NCBI RefSeq assembly: GCF_000160555.1
Contig: NZ_GG749280.1
Span: 472,187 to 536,186, forward strand
Reading direction: 5' to 3'
Length of the DNA: 64,000 nucleotides
Source: Centipeda noxia ATCC 43541
GTDB lineage: Bacteria > Bacillota > Negativicutes > Selenomonadales > Selenomonadaceae
The position numbers and the translations under genes were made by a program. The notes beneath the pieces were generated by a model. It was not told the DNA's origin. It searched no databases and saw nothing but the letters and a program-made list of their open reading frames with translations. Numbering within the stretch: position 1 is the first letter of the stretch; each line of letters opens with the position of its first letter. This document shows, one piece after another, positions 18,075 to 26,965 of this stretch.

Positions 18075-19508
18075 TTACGTTTCTTCATCAAGGTATCGCT
18101 CCCATATTGTTTCATACGCCGCTTCCACGCTTCGGACATACCCCGCGCCGTCCATCAGCGGCGATGCCCGCATCATGCGCGGAACAGAGGCATGCAGCGC
18201 CGTCAGCAGCTCCCTGTCCTGCGCAAGGAGCGCGGCCCGCTCCGCATACGCCTGCACGCTGTCTGCAGCGAGTTCGCCCAGTCCCGCATTCTGCAGGAGG
18301 CTCACGCCGAAGCGCGCGCCGTGGCGCGTTCCGGCGAGAGTTACGACGGGCAGGCCCATGCAGAGGGCCTCGCACGTCGTACCTCCTCCCTGATAGGGGT
18401 ATGTGTCGAGGATAATGTCCGCGTCCAGATAGTCGCGGAGATAGTCTTTCGAACCGGGGCGCAGCTCAAGCCGCACCGGGTCAATCCCTGCCCGCTCCGC
18501 GCGCCGCTGCATACGGCGAAGTGTCTCCCTCTGCGGATGCACATTCTTCAGCAGGAGGTGCGCTCCGGGTACGGCGCGCAGGATCCCGCCCCAGATCTGC
18601 AGCATCTCGTCCGTGATCTTCGCAAAGTTGTTGAAACTCGCGAAGACAGGAGAATCATGCGGCACGCGCCGCAGATTTTCATACGTCCGAAACCGCTCCG
18701 ACGGCGTAAAGCAAAGATGCGTCCGGGGCAGGCGCAGAATCCGCTCGGTAAAGAGCGCGTCCGTCTCCGGCGGGTCGCAGATCGGATCGCCGAGGAAGTA
18801 ATCCATCGCGGCGAGTCCCGTCGTATTGAAGTACCCGATCCCGCAGATTTGAACAGGAGCAGGCTTATATGCCGCGATCTGCAGCGTCTTCCCGCCCGCC
18901 GAGTGCCCCGCGAGGTCAAAGAGGATATCCGTGCCGTCCGCATGGATCCGCTCTGCCGCCTCCTGCGGCGAAAGCGCCGACAGATCGGCATAGCCGTCCG
19001 CCATATCCGCCGCCCAGCGCGTCACCTCGGAGCGCTGGCCGCCCGCATCGTAGAGTCTGACCTCAAAGCGCGCACGATCATACGCCGAGAACAGCTGCAC
19101 GGCAAAGTTCAGCACGATGTGATCCGTGATGTTCGGCGAGAGATAGCCGATGCGCAGCTTCTCCCGCCCGTGCTTTTCGTGCGGGAACCGCGGCACGGAG
19201 CCGATCATCGCCGCATATGAGGCGTGCGCGTCCCGCAGTTCCTCATCAGAAATGCCGTCGGCATAGTGAAGATACATCAGATAGTTGCTCAGCGCCGCAA
19301 GGCGCTGCTCATGATTCCTGCGCGGGAGTTCCCATGCGAGGCGCAGATGCGGCAGCGCCTCCTTCAGATCTGCCAGCCAAAAGAGGATCTGCCCCATGAG
19401 TTCATGGAGTTCTGAGCCTCGCTCCGCGGGGAACAGCCCCTGCTGCTCCATCCGCCGCAGTCGGACAAGCGCCTGCTCCATCCGGCCTTCTGCAAGAGAC
19501 TTCTTCAC
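18075..19508 (-). CDS. GT41-family O-GlcNAc transferase-like protein (single catalytic module)
   Basis: OGT/SPINDLY-type transferase with a short TPR-like N-terminus (about 1-110) and one catalytic module. Key elements are LRIGYLSPNITDHIVLNF with the conserved His (about H130), DILFDLAGHSAGG, APVQICGIGYFNTTGL, FASFNNFAKITDEMLQIW (Lys equivalent to the nucleotide-contacting Lys of human OGT) and DTYPYQGGGTTCEALCMGLPVV. The family moves GlcNAc, fucose or other sugars onto Ser/Thr. The start is uncertain: GTG 19508 lies 17 bp after the upstream stop but has a weak ribosome site; GTG 19589 would overlap the upstream gene with family-unlike residues. Confidence 0.83.
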   Translation of the reverse strand: MKKSLAEGRMEQALVRLRRMEQQGLFPAERGSELHELMGQILFWLADLKEALPHLRLAWELPRRNHEQRLAALSNYLMYLHYADGISDEELRDAHASYAAMIGSVPRFPHEKHGREKLRIGYLSPNITDHIVLNFAVQLFSAYDRARFEVRLYDAGGQRSEVTRWAADMADGYADLSALSPQEAAERIHADGTDILFDLAGHSAGGKTLQIAAYKPAPVQICGIGYFNTTGLAAMDYFLGDPICDPPETDALFTERILRLPRTHLCFTPSERFRTYENLRRVPHDSPVFASFNNFAKITDEMLQIWGGILRAVPGAHLLLKNVHPQRETLRRMQRRAERAGIDPVRLELRPGSKDYLRDYLDADIILDTYPYQGGGTTCEALCMGLPVVTLAGTRHGARFGVSLLQNAGLGELAADSVQAYAERAALLAQDRELLTALHASVPRMMRASPLMDGAGYVRSVEAAYETIWERYLDEET

Positions 19509-19524
19509 TGCAGAGAATTCACGT

Positions 19525-22254
19525 TCAAACGTCTGCCTGCTCTGCGTTCCACTGCGCCCAGATCGCACGGTAGCATTCCTCCATCTCACGAATATAACGC
19601 TCCTGATCCATGACCGGAGAGGCCTTCATACGGGGGCGCAGCTCCCGGTGCAGCGCATCCAGCAGATCGAGATTTCCCGCAAGCGCCGCAGCCGTCTCGA
19701 TATAGTCCTCCAGCCGGTCGGAGGCAAGCTCCGCAAGCCCCATATTCGCAAGGAGACTGTATGTAAAGCGCGTGCTGTGCCGGTCCGTATAGTACGACAC
19801 AACGGGCACGCCCATATAGAGCGCATCGCAGGTCGTTCCGCCGCCCGGCCATGGAAATGTATCGAGCGCAATATCCACATCGAGATAGCGCAGCATATAG
19901 TCCCGCGACGCCCCCTCGAACTGCACGCGGCTCATATCAAAGCCGAGCCGTTTCAGGCGGTCATGCGCCAATACCGCAATGCCGGGCCGTCCGTAGTCGC
20001 TGTTCTTCAACAGCAGGCGCGCCGTCGGCACGCGCTCCATAATCCCGCGCCATGCATGCAGCATAGCATCGTGCAGTTTCAGATACTGGTTGAACGAGGC
20101 GAACTGAACATATCCTTTCGTGCGCGCAGGGGTTCCCGCCGATGCAGGCAGATGCGTATACCCATTATAGCAGAATTGACTCGTCAGGCGCAGTAATTTT
20201 TCGACATAGACGCGTTCACTGCCGCTGCCCTCGGGATCGCAGAAATGATCCGTCACGAAGTAATCCACCGCGGGCAGCCCCGTCGTCGCCATATAGCCGA
20301 GTCCCGAGATCTGCACCGGCGCCGGCTTCCACGCGAGCGCGGCGAGTCCGGAGTCCGACGTGTGCCCCCCGAGGTCAAAGAGGATATCGACCTCATCCGC
20401 ATGGATCTCGCGGGCGATCCGCTCCATGTCCCGTGTATGGTCCGAAAAATCGCGCCACTTTGTCACCAGCGTTTGAAAGAACTTCGAGTATTGGTCCGAC
20501 TTCCCCAGACTGTAAACATAGACCTCAAACTGCGTGCGGTCAAATCCCGCAAGAAACGGCCAGACAAAGTACTGCATGACATGCTGACGGAAATCGCCCG
20601 AAATATAGCCGATGCGTATCTTCTCCTTGACGCGGTGGTTTCGATGGGAGAACTGCTGTATCCCCGGGAAAAGATCCGCATAGCCGAGGCTCTTTTGATA
20701 CACCTCCTGCGCGGATACATCTGCCGCATTCAGTTTAAAAAGGCCGGCTCCGTAGTAGCAGCGCCGCATAAACACATCCGCTGTTTCCTGCGCATACGCC
20801 ATCGCATACGCGGACGCCGCCGCAGAGCCGCAGACAAATACGCCGTGGTCTGCGCCCATCTTGAGCAGTATCGTGCGCACATCCGATACGGCGGGGAGTC
20901 CGTCTTCGATCAGCGCAAGTCCCTCCTGCGCCCGTGCAAAGATCTCCATGCTCGTCCCGGGCGGCGCGGCGCTGACGACGGAAAGGTAGAGCCGCGCGCC
21001 CTCGCGGCCGCGCGGGACACCCTCCGCCGCAAGTGCCCAGCGTCCCGCAAGCGTCGGCATATCGCGAAAGAAATACGCCCATGCGAGATCCAGCCGCTGT
21101 TCGGGCCGCAGCTGTTCCATCCCGTCCAATGCATGCGCCGCATGCAGAACCGTATCCCAATCCTCCCGCGCAGAGGCATCTGCGATCACCGCCGCCAGCT
21201 CCTCTGCGGGCTCTGCCGCGTCTTTCATGAGTGCCCGCTCATAGGCGCGCTCCACCGAGAACTGGATCGCTCCCGGATCAAAGGCGTCGTGCAGGCGCCA
21301 GTGCAGAAGCTCGTGCAGTTCCGAGAGGCGCTGTAGATCAGTGCACAGCGCGCATGCCTGTACGGCAGCTTCCCCGATCGTCTGTGCCGGCGGCACTTTC
21401 AGCCGATTCAAAAGATCTGCCGCACGGCGGCCGCGCACAAGAGGCATCGCTGTGAGAAGAGGAACGCCGTGATCTGCGGCACGGCAGACATCAATCAGAT
21501 CGACGCCCGCACCGAGTGCCAGATCGATCGCATCATAGGACAGTTCGTCCACAAGGTCGAGGGAAGATTCCTCTGTTCCAGCCTCTGCCAAACGGTCAAA
21601 ATCCTCCGAGGAAAACGCACCCGCGACGGCGGCAGGCAGGATCAGACGAACGCCGCGCATCTGCCGCAGCATCTCCGCGAGCAGCTGCAAAAGCCCCTCT
21701 GCCTCGCCCGCGTGCAGGGTTCCGCCGATCCCGATCGTCGGCATGCCCGCATCCAAGAGCGGCGTGCGGTACGCATAGCGCGAAACGAGCTCAAACGGCG
21801 CATAGCAATAGGGAAAGACCTCTTTCCCCTCAACGGCGGGAAGCTGTTCGGCAAGCTCTGCGGGGCACATCTCGGCAAGAGAGATTATATGCGGCGCGGG
21901 CCGCAGCTCCATAACGCGCCGAATAAGCTCCGTCGGCGTCCCAAGGGAGAGATCGACGAGGAGATCGACCGCATCCCGGCGAATGAGCGCTGCCGCCTCC
22001 TCGGCCGAATTCCGGCCGATCTCGCGGAATTCTACCTCCTTGGAAAAGGATTCAACATCTCCGCCGATTCCCGTATGGTAGGCATATACCTCATAGCGCA
22101 GCTGATCATATCCGGAAAAGAACGCGGGGAGCAGATCACGTGCCCGCCCCATGCCGAAATCAGCGGAGAGATATCCCAAACGGATCTTTCGGCACATATG
22201 ATTTTGCGCGGCGTGTTTTTTCCGATGCCCGGCGTGCGCTCTCTTTTTCTTCAT
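19525..22254 (-). CDS. GT41-like protein with degenerate N-terminal and intact C-terminal catalytic module
   Basis: A 909-residue protein. Residues 22-330 keep the GT41 outline (KIRLGYLSADFGMGRARDLLPAFFSGYD, VDLLVDLSLGTPTEL, APHIISLAEM) but lack the conserved His, the FN-K motif and GGGTTCDAL. A helical TPR-like link follows. Residues 545-909 form an intact module: ISGDFRQHVMQYF (H558), DILFDLGGHTSD, APVQISGLGYMATTGL, FASFNQYLKLHDAM (K726), PWPGGGTTCDALYMGVPVV. It starts at ATG 22254, overlapping the upstream stop as ATGA, with a basic leader MKKKRAHAGHRKKH. The N-terminal half may bind substrate rather than catalyse. Confidence 0.85.
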   Translation of the reverse strand: MKKKRAHAGHRKKHAAQNHMCRKIRLGYLSADFGMGRARDLLPAFFSGYDQLRYEVYAYHTGIGGDVESFSKEVEFREIGRNSAEEAAALIRRDAVDLLVDLSLGTPTELIRRVMELRPAPHIISLAEMCPAELAEQLPAVEGKEVFPYCYAPFELVSRYAYRTPLLDAGMPTIGIGGTLHAGEAEGLLQLLAEMLRQMRGVRLILPAAVAGAFSSEDFDRLAEAGTEESSLDLVDELSYDAIDLALGAGVDLIDVCRAADHGVPLLTAMPLVRGRRAADLLNRLKVPPAQTIGEAAVQACALCTDLQRLSELHELLHWRLHDAFDPGAIQFSVERAYERALMKDAAEPAEELAAVIADASAREDWDTVLHAAHALDGMEQLRPEQRLDLAWAYFFRDMPTLAGRWALAAEGVPRGREGARLYLSVVSAAPPGTSMEIFARAQEGLALIEDGLPAVSDVRTILLKMGADHGVFVCGSAAASAYAMAYAQETADVFMRRCYYGAGLFKLNAADVSAQEVYQKSLGYADLFPGIQQFSHRNHRVKEKIRIGYISGDFRQHVMQYFVWPFLAGFDRTQFEVYVYSLGKSDQYSKFFQTLVTKWRDFSDHTRDMERIAREIHADEVDILFDLGGHTSDSGLAALAWKPAPVQISGLGYMATTGLPAVDYFVTDHFCDPEGSGSERVYVEKLLRLTSQFCYNGYTHLPASAGTPARTKGYVQFASFNQYLKLHDAMLHAWRGIMERVPTARLLLKNSDYGRPGIAVLAHDRLKRLGFDMSRVQFEGASRDYMLRYLDVDIALDTFPWPGGGTTCDALYMGVPVVSYYTDRHSTRFTYSLLANMGLAELASDRLEDYIETAAALAGNLDLLDALHRELRPRMKASPVMDQERYIREMEECYRAIWAQWNAEQADV

Positions 22255-25200
22255 TGCCTCTTCCCTTCCGTACGGTCCGACACGCTGTGATATGCCTGTT
22301 CCAATGCGCGCATATACCCCTCTTGATCCATGACAGGCGACGTTTCCATCCGCCCGCGCAGGCCGCGGTGCAGTGCGTCCAGTGCCGCGAGATCCCCCGC
22401 AAGAGACACCGCGCGTTCGATATAGTCCGCAGGCGTCTGCACGGCAAGATCGGTCTGACCAATATGGGCGAGCAGGGCATAGGAGAACCGTGTGCTCCGC
22501 CGCGCTCCGTACATGGTCACCACGGGCACGCCCATGTAGAGCGCATCGCAGGTCGTGCCGCCGCCCGGCCACGGATAGGTGTCGAGCGCGATGTCCACAT
22601 CGAGATAGCGCTGCATATAGTCCGTCGTCGCAGGCTCCAAAGCCACGCGCCGCAGGTCGAACCCGAGCCGCTTCATCCGCGCCCGCGCAGTCTCTGTCAT
22701 TGCAGGGGAAAAGAACACCTGCGACTTTATAAGCAGGCGCGCCGTCGGCACACGCTCCATGATCTCCCGCCAAACGGTCAGCATCGCATCCGTATATTTA
22801 CGGTACTGATTGAAGACGCCGAACGTAATATATCCCCGGCTGCGCGCGGGCGTCTCCGCCGCAGCCGGCAGACCTGCGCGCGGCACGTAGACAAACTGGC
22901 TCGGCAGCCGGATCAGTTTCTCGGTGAAATATCGCTCGCTCGTGCCGCCGACCGGATCGCAGACCGCATCCGTCAGGAAGTAATCCACGGCGCGCAGGCC
23001 TGACGTCGCCGTATAGCCGAGCCCCATCATCTGCACGGGCGCAGGCCTGCGGGCGAGAACGGGGAGCGCACCGCCCGCCGCATGACCGGCAAGATCGACG
23101 AGAATATCGATCTCGTCTTCCTGAATGCACGCGGCGATCTCCTCCGGCGCAGCGCCGCCCAGATCGCGCCATGCCGCCGCATGAGGCCGCAGCGCTGCCG
23201 TTGCCTCGTCCGGCTGCGCTGTCAGGCTGTAAGCGTATACATCAAAATGCGCGCGATCGTACATCGTCAGCATCGGCTGGATAAAATGCAGCATCACATT
23301 GCGGCGAAAATCCGGAGAAATATACCCAACGCGGATCTTCTTGTGCCGATAGGGCTCCCGTTTCGCGCAGCGCGGAACATCCTCAAAAATTTTCTCATAC
23401 GCGCAGTGGGCGCGGAACAATTCATCCATATCCGCCTCCTGCGCATTCTGTGCGAGGAGGAACGAACTGTACAGCGACGGATCCGACGGCTCTTCCTCAT
23501 ACGCGCTGCGGTAAAACTCCGCCGCCCGCACATCACCCATACGATAGGCGACGGCGGCCCGCAGCCGCATAAACGCATGCCGCAGAGGCGTGCGCCGCGC
23601 TGCAAGATACGCTTCTGCGAGCGCCATTGCCCGCGGCAGATCTCCCTGCCGCTCTACGGCATAGGCATGGAGATAGCACAGCATATCGTCCTGCACGCCG
23701 GCAGCAAACGCCGCTTCTGCGCACTCCTGCGCCTCTGCGCATTGCCCCGCCTCGAGCGCCGCAAAGATGCGCGCTCTTATCTCCTGGATGTCTCCACTGA
23801 TTCTATCGTCACGGACGGGCACCGACTTTAACCGCGCGGCATCTGCATATTCTGCCCAAACGCGCGCATACGCGGCGCCGAGATCCCGCCCGTAGCCCGC
23901 AGCGTCCATCACGGGCGACGTCTCCATCATCGCGCGCAGCCCTGCGTGAAGCGCATCCAGCGCGGCGGCATCCTGCGCGAGAGATACGGCGAGCGCGATA
24001 TAGTCTTCCTCCGTGTGCGCGGCGAGTTCCTTCGCCCCGATATTTTCCAAAAGCGATGCGCCGAAACGGCTGCCGAGGCTCGCCCCCGCGAGCGTCACAA
24101 CCGGCACACCCATGTAGAGTGCATCGCAGGTCGTGCCGCCGCCCGGATAGGGGAAGGGGTCGAGCGCAATATCCACCCGTGCATAGGCGGCAAGATAATC
24201 GGCCGACGCTCCCTCCGCATCGACGCGCACAAGGGGAATCCCTGCCGCCTCGATGCGTCTGAGCGCCTCCCTGCGGCTGTCCGCATAGGAGAACACATCC
24301 GTCTTGAGCAGGAGGCGGCTCTCCGGCACGCGCCGCAAAATCTCCGCCCATACGGAAAGCACGCGGTCATTCAGCTTCGTAAAGTTGTTGAAGCTCCCAA
24401 AGACAATGCTGCGCCCCGCTGCGGGCGCATGCGCGGGAACGGGAGCCGGATGCAGCGGCTGCCAGCAAAAATGTGAATGCGGCAGCACAAGCAGTTTCTC
24501 CGTGAAGCCCTCCGCCGCATTGCCCGCCGCCAGCACGGGATCGGCAAGGAAATAGTCCGCCGTGGGAAGCCCCGTCGAGGCGAAGTAGCCGATGCCCGAG
24601 ATCTGTACGGGCGCGGGCCGATATGCGAGGATCGGAAGCGTCCTGCCCGCCGTGTGTCCGGCAAGATCGACGAGGATATCGATGCCGTCGCGATAGATCG
24701 AACGCGCCGCTTCCTCAGCGGAAAGCTGCGAGAGGTTTCGAAAAACATCCACTGCGTTCCGCACTTTTTCCGTAAACGAGTCCGCGCGGTTCATCGCGTA
24801 GACAAACACCTCAAAACGGGCGGGGTCAAGCGCCGTCATCAGCGCATGCGAAAAGGAGAGCACGACATGCTCCCGCACATCGGGCGAAAGATACCCGATG
24901 CGGAGCCGCCGCTCCCTTGACCTATTGTGTTTTTCGTGCGTAAACGGCCGCACATCTGCAAAGAGCGCGCCGTATTCCTCTGCCGCGCGGCGATCCTCCG
25001 CAAGGGATGCGGGGAGATAGTGCCGATTAAAGAGCACATTGCTCGCGTTGAGCGCACGCAGCGAAAGCTCCTCCGCGGCATCGCGCGCCTGCGCATAATA
25101 GTGCACAGCCTCTGCCGCACGTCCGAGAAAGCGCGCGCACTGCCCCGCCAGATTGTATGCCTTCTCCGCAACAGCCGCGGGCAGTCGCTGCTCCAGCAGC

Positions 25201-25490
25201 GGCGCGAGCAGCGTCAGCGCGCATATCCGCTCGTTTTCCATAACGTGAATCCGCGCCCGCAGGAAAATCGTATAGGGATCATCGGGCGCGAGCGCCGCAC
25301 GCTGCTGCCACGCAGCAAACGCCTCGTCCGCACGCCCCGCCTCAATGTGAAGCGCCGTCCGAAGACCCGCCGCCTCTGCAGGCTCATATGCCTGCAGCTC
25401 CGCGATCCCGTTCTGCGCCTGTGCCTCATCTCCGTGTGCAAGCGCCGCAAAGATGCGCGCGCGCAACACTTCCAACACATCTCTTTTCAT
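22251..25490 (-). CDS. Double-headed GT41 O-GlcNAc transferase-like protein
   Basis: A 1079-residue protein with two complete TPR-plus-GT41 units. Unit 1: helical repeats 1-190, then LRIGYLSPDVREHVV (H208), FGSFNNFTKLND (K372), GGGTTCDALYMGVPVV (about 450). Unit 2: repeats from about 565, then VGYISPDFRRNVMLHF at 721-736, FNQYRKYTD (K898), GGGTTCDALYMGVPVV (about 977). Both units open with RARIFAAL-x2-G-x2-AEAQ-like sequence (about residues 10 and 572), showing whole-module duplication of about 560 residues. Unit 2 has Asn731 where unit 1 and OGT have His. ATGA overlaps join it to both neighbours. Probably glycosylates flagellin or another abundant protein; the donor is unknown. Confidence 0.87.
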   Translation of the reverse strand: MKRDVLEVLRARIFAALAHGDEAQAQNGIAELQAYEPAEAAGLRTALHIEAGRADEAFAAWQQRAALAPDDPYTIFLRARIHVMENERICALTLLAPLLEQRLPAAVAEKAYNLAGQCARFLGRAAEAVHYYAQARDAAEELSLRALNASNVLFNRHYLPASLAEDRRAAEEYGALFADVRPFTHEKHNRSRERRLRIGYLSPDVREHVVLSFSHALMTALDPARFEVFVYAMNRADSFTEKVRNAVDVFRNLSQLSAEEAARSIYRDGIDILVDLAGHTAGRTLPILAYRPAPVQISGIGYFASTGLPTADYFLADPVLAAGNAAEGFTEKLLVLPHSHFCWQPLHPAPVPAHAPAAGRSIVFGSFNNFTKLNDRVLSVWAEILRRVPESRLLLKTDVFSYADSRREALRRIEAAGIPLVRVDAEGASADYLAAYARVDIALDPFPYPGGGTTCDALYMGVPVVTLAGASLGSRFGASLLENIGAKELAAHTEEDYIALAVSLAQDAAALDALHAGLRAMMETSPVMDAAGYGRDLGAAYARVWAEYADAARLKSVPVRDDRISGDIQEIRARIFAALEAGQCAEAQECAEAAFAAGVQDDMLCYLHAYAVERQGDLPRAMALAEAYLAARRTPLRHAFMRLRAAVAYRMGDVRAAEFYRSAYEEEPSDPSLYSSFLLAQNAQEADMDELFRAHCAYEKIFEDVPRCAKREPYRHKKIRVGYISPDFRRNVMLHFIQPMLTMYDRAHFDVYAYSLTAQPDEATAALRPHAAAWRDLGGAAPEEIAACIQEDEIDILVDLAGHAAGGALPVLARRPAPVQMMGLGYTATSGLRAVDYFLTDAVCDPVGGTSERYFTEKLIRLPSQFVYVPRAGLPAAAETPARSRGYITFGVFNQYRKYTDAMLTVWREIMERVPTARLLIKSQVFFSPAMTETARARMKRLGFDLRRVALEPATTDYMQRYLDVDIALDTYPWPGGGTTCDALYMGVPVVTMYGARRSTRFSYALLAHIGQTDLAVQTPADYIERAVSLAGDLAALDALHRGLRGRMETSPVMDQEGYMRALEQAYHSVSDRTEGKRQ

Positions 25491-26965
25491 CCGCGCATCT
25501 CCGCAATCCGTCCGATGCGCCGCCGCATGCGCTGTGCCTCAGGCGCATGTGAGGTTCCTTTGCAGGAGTCCGGCAGGAGGAGCGCCATCGCTGCACGCTG
25601 TTCGGGCGAGAATACATCCCCATACGCCGCGGTCACAGCCGCCGCGCGCTCCATATCCTCAATGAGCGAAGCTGCAGCAGCGCAGGCGTCCCCCGCCAGC
25701 AGGAAACGGCGGCGCTGATCAAATTTCACGCTGCTGCGGCGATCATAGTAAAGCGACGCCAAGTGAAAAGGGGAACCCGCGAGCACGGATGCGAGAAGTG
25801 CCGCATCCGAATCCCGGCGGTAGATCCCGCCGAGCGTCTCGATCACTGCCGCATCGTCTGCTCCGATGCGGTGCAGCATCCGAACGAATCCGGCAAGGAA
25901 CGGAGCGAAGTGCGGATTGAGGCGCAGCCCCTGCTCATAGAGCAGCACCGCCTCCTCCATATTCCCGCGCAGAGCCGCGGCCTCGCCCATCCGCACATAT
26001 GCGGACGGCACAAGAATCCCCGAGAAATCCCCCGCGCGGTAATACGCCTCATGCAGGCGAATGCCCTCTCCATACGCATCACATGCCGTTGCAAACCAGC
26101 CCTGATCCCACGCATACGTACCGTAGATCAGCGGGAAATCCGCCTTTTCCGGAAATGCTTTCCGCGCCTTATCATATGCCTCCGCAATCTCCGCATCCTC
26201 TGCGCCCATCAGGATGAGCGATTGGAGCAGAACCGCATGCGGACGATCCTCCGATCCCACCGGACGGTCCGCGCTGTCCCGCGCCGCGCGCGCGTACTGC
26301 GCCGCATGCAGATAGTCCTCCAGCGAATAGTAGCAGTCCATCAGGTGGTATTCGTCCAGTTTATTCCGCTCGCCCTTCGCGCGGCGGGCGAGCAGCAGCT
26401 CCAAATCACGCCGCGACTTCTGCTTGATGATGCGCGGCGAATAGCCCGTATGATAGAGCGTCAGCCCGGGCGCCATCATCATCTCCCGCCCGAGATCGCC
26501 GCTGAGGTTCTCCACGTGCTCGTGGATGCTGCCCACAAACCGTATGTGCGGCGCGCGGCGGAAGATGCGCTGCACCTTTGCCGTCGTCCCGAGCAGCGCC
26601 CCCGTATCCATATCGATGTTGACGAGATGCACGATGAACCCGTCGATCTTCGCGCGCCGATCGTACTCCTCGATCAGAGGACGCACGCGCGGTGCACTCT
26701 CCTCCGTAAAGTACTCGTCCGCGTCGGTAAAGACCACCCAGTCGCCCGACGCCGCATCGAGCGCAAAATTCTTTGCCGCAGAAAAATCATTGACCCAGTC
26801 GAAGCGCAGCACCTGCGCACCGCCCGCGCGCGCGATCTGCACGGTCGCGTCCGTCGATCCCGTATCGACCACGATCATCTCATCGGCAAAGACGCGCATC
26901 GATGCGAGCCAGCGCGGCAGATTTTCCGCCTCATTCTTTGCAATAACGCAGGCAGAGATCTTCAT
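25487..26965 (-). CDS. GT2 glycosyltransferase with C-terminal TPR-like region
   Basis: A 492-residue protein. Residues 1-220 are a GT2 domain: [63 protein letters not shown] with the DxD motif at D81/D83. The rest is helical with TPR-like repeats ([28 protein letters not shown]). This GT2+TPR arrangement is shared with peptide glycosyltransferases such as SunS and the flagellin transferase GmaR. ATG 26965 overlaps the upstream stop as ATGA; the frame is open upstream but that part is an out-of-frame read of the neighbour. Likely acts directly on protein. Confidence 0.85.
   Translation of the reverse strand: MKISACVIAKNEAENLPRWLASMRVFADEMIVVDTGSTDATVQIARAGGAQVLRFDWVNDFSAAKNFALDAASGDWVVFTDADEYFTEESAPRVRPLIEEYDRRAKIDGFIVHLVNIDMDTGALLGTTAKVQRIFRRAPHIRFVGSIHEHVENLSGDLGREMMMAPGLTLYHTGYSPRIIKQKSRRDLELLLARRAKGERNKLDEYHLMDCYYSLEDYLHAAQYARAARDSADRPVGSEDRPHAVLLQSLILMGAEDAEIAEAYDKARKAFPEKADFPLIYGTYAWDQGWFATACDAYGEGIRLHEAYYRAGDFSGILVPSAYVRMGEAAALRGNMEEAVLLYEQGLRLNPHFAPFLAGFVRMLHRIGADDAAVIETLGGIYRRDSDAALLASVLAGSPFHLASLYYDRRSSVKFDQRRRFLLAGDACAAAASLIEDMERAAAVTAAYGDVFSPEQRAAMALLLPDSCKGTSHAPEAQRMRRRIGRIAEMRG

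Noticed and set aside
19508-19589. N-terminal extension of the single GT41 gene to GTG 19589
   Set aside because: The added residues are an out-of-frame read of the conserved end of the upstream gene and resemble no GT41 N-terminus, though the true start remains uncertain.
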